Shown here one piece after another: positions 59,678-64,000 of a stretch of DNA of 64,000 nucleotides (position 1 is its first letter; each line of letters begins with the position of its first letter). The stretch is taken from the NCBI GenBank assembly GCA_012295275.1, contig CM022671.1, forward strand, positions 21,700,322 through 21,764,321, read 5' to 3'. The notes beneath the pieces were generated by a model. The model was not told the origin of the DNA. It ran no database searches and saw nothing but the letters and a program-made list of their open reading frames with translations. The position numbers and the translations under genes were made by a program. The stretch is from Chrysomallon squamiferum (Eukaryota; Mollusca; Gastropoda; Neomphalida; Peltospiridae).

Positions 59678-61438
59678 ACTGGCTATCTACACAAAAATTC
59701 CCCTGAAATTAATTTTGGTGCAGCTACATTAAAAATATACTCAATTATTACCCAGCATAGCCATTTAGAGTAATAATAATTTATTTTATACTTATGTTAA
59801 TCTGTGTCTTTATTAAGAAGGGGAAACTGTCACAGATATTAAAAGAAATCTCTTCACAAATATTTGTCTACACTAACTGCTAATCATGTGAGAACAGGAC
59901 TAGAAAAAATATTTTAAAAACAGTATGGTATCTTTATTATGAATATCATGAAAATAAACAACAAAAATCATCTGTTTAAAGGCACAAACAGTAATAAAAT
60001 AAGTAACCTAAAATATTTTGTATACTTAGATGCTTTCTAATAATAATGGGTGATAGGGTGGCAGTTATTACATATGTGTATATATATATATAGTTATATA
60101 TAAAATAATAATTTTAATAAATGTAGTATTTTATTGTTATATATGACCATTGTCTTAGTTAGGGTCCAGGAAAGACCCCAAACAAAACAATAATCATACG
60201 AATGTTTTTTGATTTACTTAATGAAATCACCAACACACTTTAACAATCACATCAAAAACTGTAAGAGAATTTTAAAAATATCCTATCTGATAACGAATAT
60301 GAAATTGCACAAATTGAATGAAACTGTAAAAGGTAAATATCCTGAATTCAGAAACTGACAAAAAAAAAAAAAAAAAAATAGTAGTAATAATAATAATAAA
60401 AATAATATTATTCTTTCATGATAACAAATAGGTTACAGTATCTTGTCAGTCTGTGAACTCTGGATACACACACACACACACACACACACACTTGATGGTT
60501 TAAAATAATTTAAAGTTTTATTAAGTAGTAAGCTCAATAAATGTTTGAAAACCCCCCCAAAAAAAAACATATAAATAAATAAAAAAAAGGAAATGATTGT
60601 TTCCTTTAAATGTAATGAATCCAAAATGACTTTTGGTCAAATGTCATTTCATCTTGAAAATGGCGGATAATTTAAATGTCTTATTAGTAATAAGTATATT
60701 AAATTAAATGGAAAAGAAAAGAAACATTATATATTACCCATCTGAACCAGATTGAAAAGAAAATCTGAAAATATGTATGAACAAACTGCAGAAAAAATAT
60801 ATAAATAAATACAATTAATATAGCATGTAATACTTATTTCTGAAATTGAGATAGTGACGGATTTCAAAGTAGGTTTCATATTATAACTTTTTAAAAATCT
60901 AAGCAATTTGTGTTCTACAAATAAAAATACCTGAAAAATTATATATAAAGTTATAAAGTACATTTTATGACTTTTGTTTGTAAACAATATTTTATACATA
61001 CTATAAAAAAAAAAGTATTAAATTGATAAATACAACTATCAAAACAACCCTCCATATAATAAAATAAGACAAAAATATTATGAAAGATAAAGTCAAAAAA
61101 CAAAAATATAAATATTTTTTTAAATTTAATTCTTTCTACTCCATGAATAGAACAAAATTTACTTTACAAATTTTAGTATGAAATAGGAAACATTATTTTT
61201 TTCCATCTAAATATTAAATATTAAAATGACCCTTGTTAGTATTTTATTTTAGTGCCTACATACAAAAGATTGATACCTGAAAACATTTTACCCACGGAAA
61301 CAGCTGAGCTGCTCAGCATTTCACAGCTGACGTTTTAGTAACAAAACAAATTATAAAAGAACACCATTTAAAAATAAGTAATTGCCCACAATTCATGTTT
61401 AACTGCACAAGTTAGTAGATCCATATATAAAATGTCGT
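57414..61438. other. Intergenic region between convergent BOLA2 and TPC; includes TPC 3' UTR
   Basis: AT-rich sequence. The part next to 61438 should be 3' UTR of the minus-strand channel gene, but many minus-strand AATAAA candidates prevent choosing its end. It holds (TA)n at 59088-59115, poly(T) at 59640-59661, poly(A) at 60360-60378 and (CA)n at 60465-60491. A 61-codon open frame at 57451-57636 shows no recognisable features. No RNA gene was seen. Confidence 0.5.
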
Positions 61439-61617
61439 TCATGATGTTGACGACGTATCCAGGTCGATCCAGATGTCTGGATTCTCCAGTGTTTCGGAGT
61501 TGGGGCGTGGTCGTTGACGTAGTTCTTCCATGGTTGATATTATAGTAGATCTTCTCTTGTTTTCTTCATTAATCCAGGTCTGTAGTAGTAGTAGTAGTAG
61601 TGATGATGATGATGATG

Positions 61618-61649
<32 letters not shown>

Positions 61650-61655
61650 GAAGAA

Positions 61656-61686
<31 letters not shown>

Positions 61687-61720
61687 AAGAAAAGTAAGAG
61701 TAATAATAATAATAAAAATG

Positions 61721-61754
<34 letters not shown>

Positions 61755-63905
61755 CAATAAAAATAACTGATAATGATAAGATAAAATATTAACAATAACA
61801 ACAACTGATAATGATAATAGCAAAATAACATCAACAACAATGATAATAATAGCATATCAACAATAATAACAATGATAATAGCATTAGTGTTAATATACAT
61901 CACACAAACAACAACAATAATAATTTACTATATTTCTATAAACAAAAAAAAAAAAATATAAATATATATATATATATATATATACACAAACACATATGTG
62001 AGAGATGATCTACTACTAATTGTATCACAAATATTATTTGTCAACAAACAGTCTACCTTTTGGATGACTAATACAATTCATATCAAAATGATTGATCAAG
62101 ATCTTAAAAAATCATTATCTTAAAACAAAGAAGAGAAAAAAAACAAAAAAAACTAACAAAATTCAAATAATCTTTACATTAATATAACTGCATATAAACA
62201 AGAGTAATAATAGCTTTACCTGGACCTCATCAGCATACATTAGTAAACTGTAGTCTTCTTTGCTTCTTATTTTTTCTCCTTTATATGTGTATGGAACCTG
62301 AGAATAAATAAATTAAATAAATAAATAAATAAATAAAATCCATGAAAAACAAAAATACAGTATAAACTCTTTTGCATAATATTTTATATTATACATACAG
62401 GCAGAAAAAAACCTCCATTACAATGCATATTCCTAAAATAAATGTTTATTTTAGTTAAATAATTCATCAATGATGTACAACCAGTTATGTGTGCAGTTCT
62501 TTTTAAAAACACTTTATAACCATGAAAAAACAAACACCCCCCAAAAAAAAAAAAAAAAAAAAGTCCATACAAATTCCTAAAACAATTTTGTTTAAAAATT
62601 CATGATCTATGTACATCAATAGTGGAAAATATACAATCCAGTTCTTTTTCAAAACAATTTATATTTACAGAAAATAAACAAAATATACAACAGATAATCC
62701 TAAAGTAATAGTTTTAAATTCTGTCATATACTTTTTGTGTATGTTTATATATACATATATATATATATATCCACAGTGGAGAATATATACAAAAGATGTT
62801 TTTTTCAAAACAACTTATACTTACAGGCAGATTTCCCTGAGTTGCAATGTAATTTCCTGTGAGAACAGCATGTCTTCTCTCACACATTTCTTTTTCTTCC
62901 TCTGTCAGAGAAATTTCTTCTTTATATACACCATGATCTGTAAGATTTATTAAACTGTTTGTAATAAAGGCTACACTTAGTTGTTTATTTTTGTCAGCTG
63001 CTTTCAAAGATGAATATTTGTATCAAAGTGCAATAAAACAACTATGATTATAATTTGTTAAATGTTTAAATTAATGATTAATAATTAAAATTTAAAAATA
63101 TACAAATGTCAATATAAAAATAATGGATTTACCTTCAATATCGTCAAGGTTCATTTTTCTTTCATATTGTATGCGGAACAAAAAGGCTTCCAATACAAAT
63201 GCAACAATAATATTCATTACTACCTGTACAGACAGAAAATAATAAAATAAATAAAATATCAAATATGTATTTTGGTTAAAGATAAAACTTCAGAACATGT
63301 ATCTGCAAATATGAAAAGATTCATAATATTGTTTTTCTTTTCTTTTCAAATAATGTTAACTGTCAATATATTTAACATTTTTTTCTTATTCATTCACAAG
63401 ATTTTTGTGTTCTTAATATTCCTTCATCCCATCAGTATAAGATTATTTTCATTCATATGAATTTACAGCATAATAACTATAATCCTGAAAAAAACATAAA
63501 ATTAACAAAGTAAATAATAAAAATGAATGGAGGGTCTATTTAAAGGTTTGTCACTATTTCTTTTATGGATTTTAGCTGTATTATTTAATGAATGCTGATT
63601 TGCTGACATCAGAGAATATTTTATACCAGCAACTGTTGGTCACATGTTTTTGTAAATGACAGAAATACACTCAGACCATTATTTTGAATAATTCAATAAC
63701 AGCAAGGAATCTTTTAAATCTACATTTTCAAGTGTCTTGAAACATAAAACCTGACATGACCTTTTATAAACACACACACACACCTCACAAAAAAACAATC
63801 CATTAATATTGAGCTAAAATCCATTAAGTTACTAACCATCATAGTAATGTAAAACAGCATGAAATAGATCCTTGTCCACTCGCTAACATGCTTGGCATAT
63901 CCTTC
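61439..63905 (-). CDS. TPCN1: Two-pore channel (TPC1-like), C-terminal part, five exons
   Basis: On the minus strand the exons are 63837-63905, 63133-63223, 62825-62937, 62220-62297 and 61439-61579. They join in phase to 163 residues and a TGA at 61441-61439, and the gene continues beyond the right edge. The first two exons encode the last transmembrane segment of repeat II: SEWTRIYFMLFYITMMVVMN, then IIVAFVLEAFLFR, the S6 helix. The cytosolic tail follows, with EISLTEEEKEMCERRHAVLTG and a conserved block IRSKEDYSLLMYADEVQTW that resembles the TPC1 tail. The family forms endolysosomal cation channels regulated by phosphoinositide, voltage and NAADP-linked proteins. TPC2 is excluded by its different tail, but TPC3 remains possible. 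Confidence 0.85.
61582..61762. repeat. Compound trinucleotide repeat at the TPC last-intron acceptor
   Basis: (AGT)n, (GAT)n, (AAT)n, (AAG)n and (AAT)n blocks in succession. On the minus strand the CTA repeats run straight into the CAG acceptor of the last exon (exon edge 61579), so the polypyrimidine tract is made of microsatellite. Confidence 0.9.
61960..61983. repeat. (TA)n microsatellite in a TPC intron
   Basis: TA run between the last two TPC exons. Confidence 0.85.
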
Positions 63906-64000
63906 CTGTAAGAGAAACATTAAAAAAAAAAACTTATTATTATTACCATGGTGTTAGTTTCTTCTTCATGACTAATGTTTCATTATTGCAACATTCTGAT
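63906..64000 (-). other. Intron of the TPC gene (partial, right edge)
   Basis: Sequence beyond the acceptor (minus-strand TTTCTCTTACAG) of the first in-window TPC exon. No coding was seen. Confidence 0.7.

Noticed and set aside
61439-61903. 154-codon minus-strand open frame with long Ser/Leu/Tyr runs
   Set aside because: Only its last 46 codons are the TPC exon. The rest is intronic trinucleotide repeat read through the acceptor.
1-64000. Prokaryotic features such as operons, CRISPR arrays or ribosome binding sites
   Set aside because: Spliced metazoan genes throughout; no direct-repeat/spacer arrays of CRISPR type.

Overview
This is a eukaryotic, AT-rich, intron-dense animal genome window. 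There are about 60 short coding exons separated by AT-rich introns of a few hundred to about 1,300 bases, with GT-AG splice sites, dense microsatellites and a Tigger/pogo DNA transposon remnant. The mix of an axonemal dynein (ciliated cells), a CARD/STAND/ankyrin immune-type receptor and a two-pore channel fits an invertebrate metazoan. I lean towards a spiralian such as a mollusc, but that is inference from protein flavour and not proof.

Layout. (1) 1-41.2 kb, + strand: the 3' four fifths of an axonemal dynein heavy chain of the DNAH10 type. I resolved 60 exons encoding about 3,660 residues: tail, linker, AAA1-AAA4, stalk with microtubule-binding domain, AAA5, AAA6 and C-terminus, ending at a TAA at 41229. 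One exon (13010-13200) has an apparent 2-base frameshift in a very conserved AAA1 segment, and one intron is GC-AG. Several introns hold old minisatellites. (2) 43.1-45.3 kb, + strand: a small three-exon gene with TATA box, signal peptide and poly(A) signal. It encodes a 100-residue secreted cationic peptide of no family I recognise. Its reading frame continues 57 codons beyond an in-frame TAG. (3) 46.3-47.7 kb: a possible MITE, then an internally deleted Tigger element with matched terminal inverted repeats. (4) 48.6-54.9 kb, + strand: a CpG-rich promoter-like island with two near-perfect kappaB sites, followed by a four-exon gene encoding CARD + nSTAND-type P-loop NTPase + about 18 ankyrin repeats (about 1,303 residues). 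The ankyrin array has a clear four-repeat higher-order period, and the 3' end of the gene is tandemly duplicated. (5) 56.05-57.4 kb, + strand: complete three-exon BOLA2 (85 residues). (6) 61.4-63.9 kb, - strand: the last five exons of a two-pore channel most like TPC1, running off the right edge.

The genes do not form a pathway. DNAH10 serves ciliary motility, BOLA2 iron-sulfur/glutaredoxin chemistry and TPC endolysosomal cation flux. The CARD-nSTAND-ANK gene looks like an innate immune sensor and is the most biologically interesting locus, with the unknown secreted peptide gene second. All calls come from reading and translating the sequence by eye. No database search was run, and family names rest on remembered family features.
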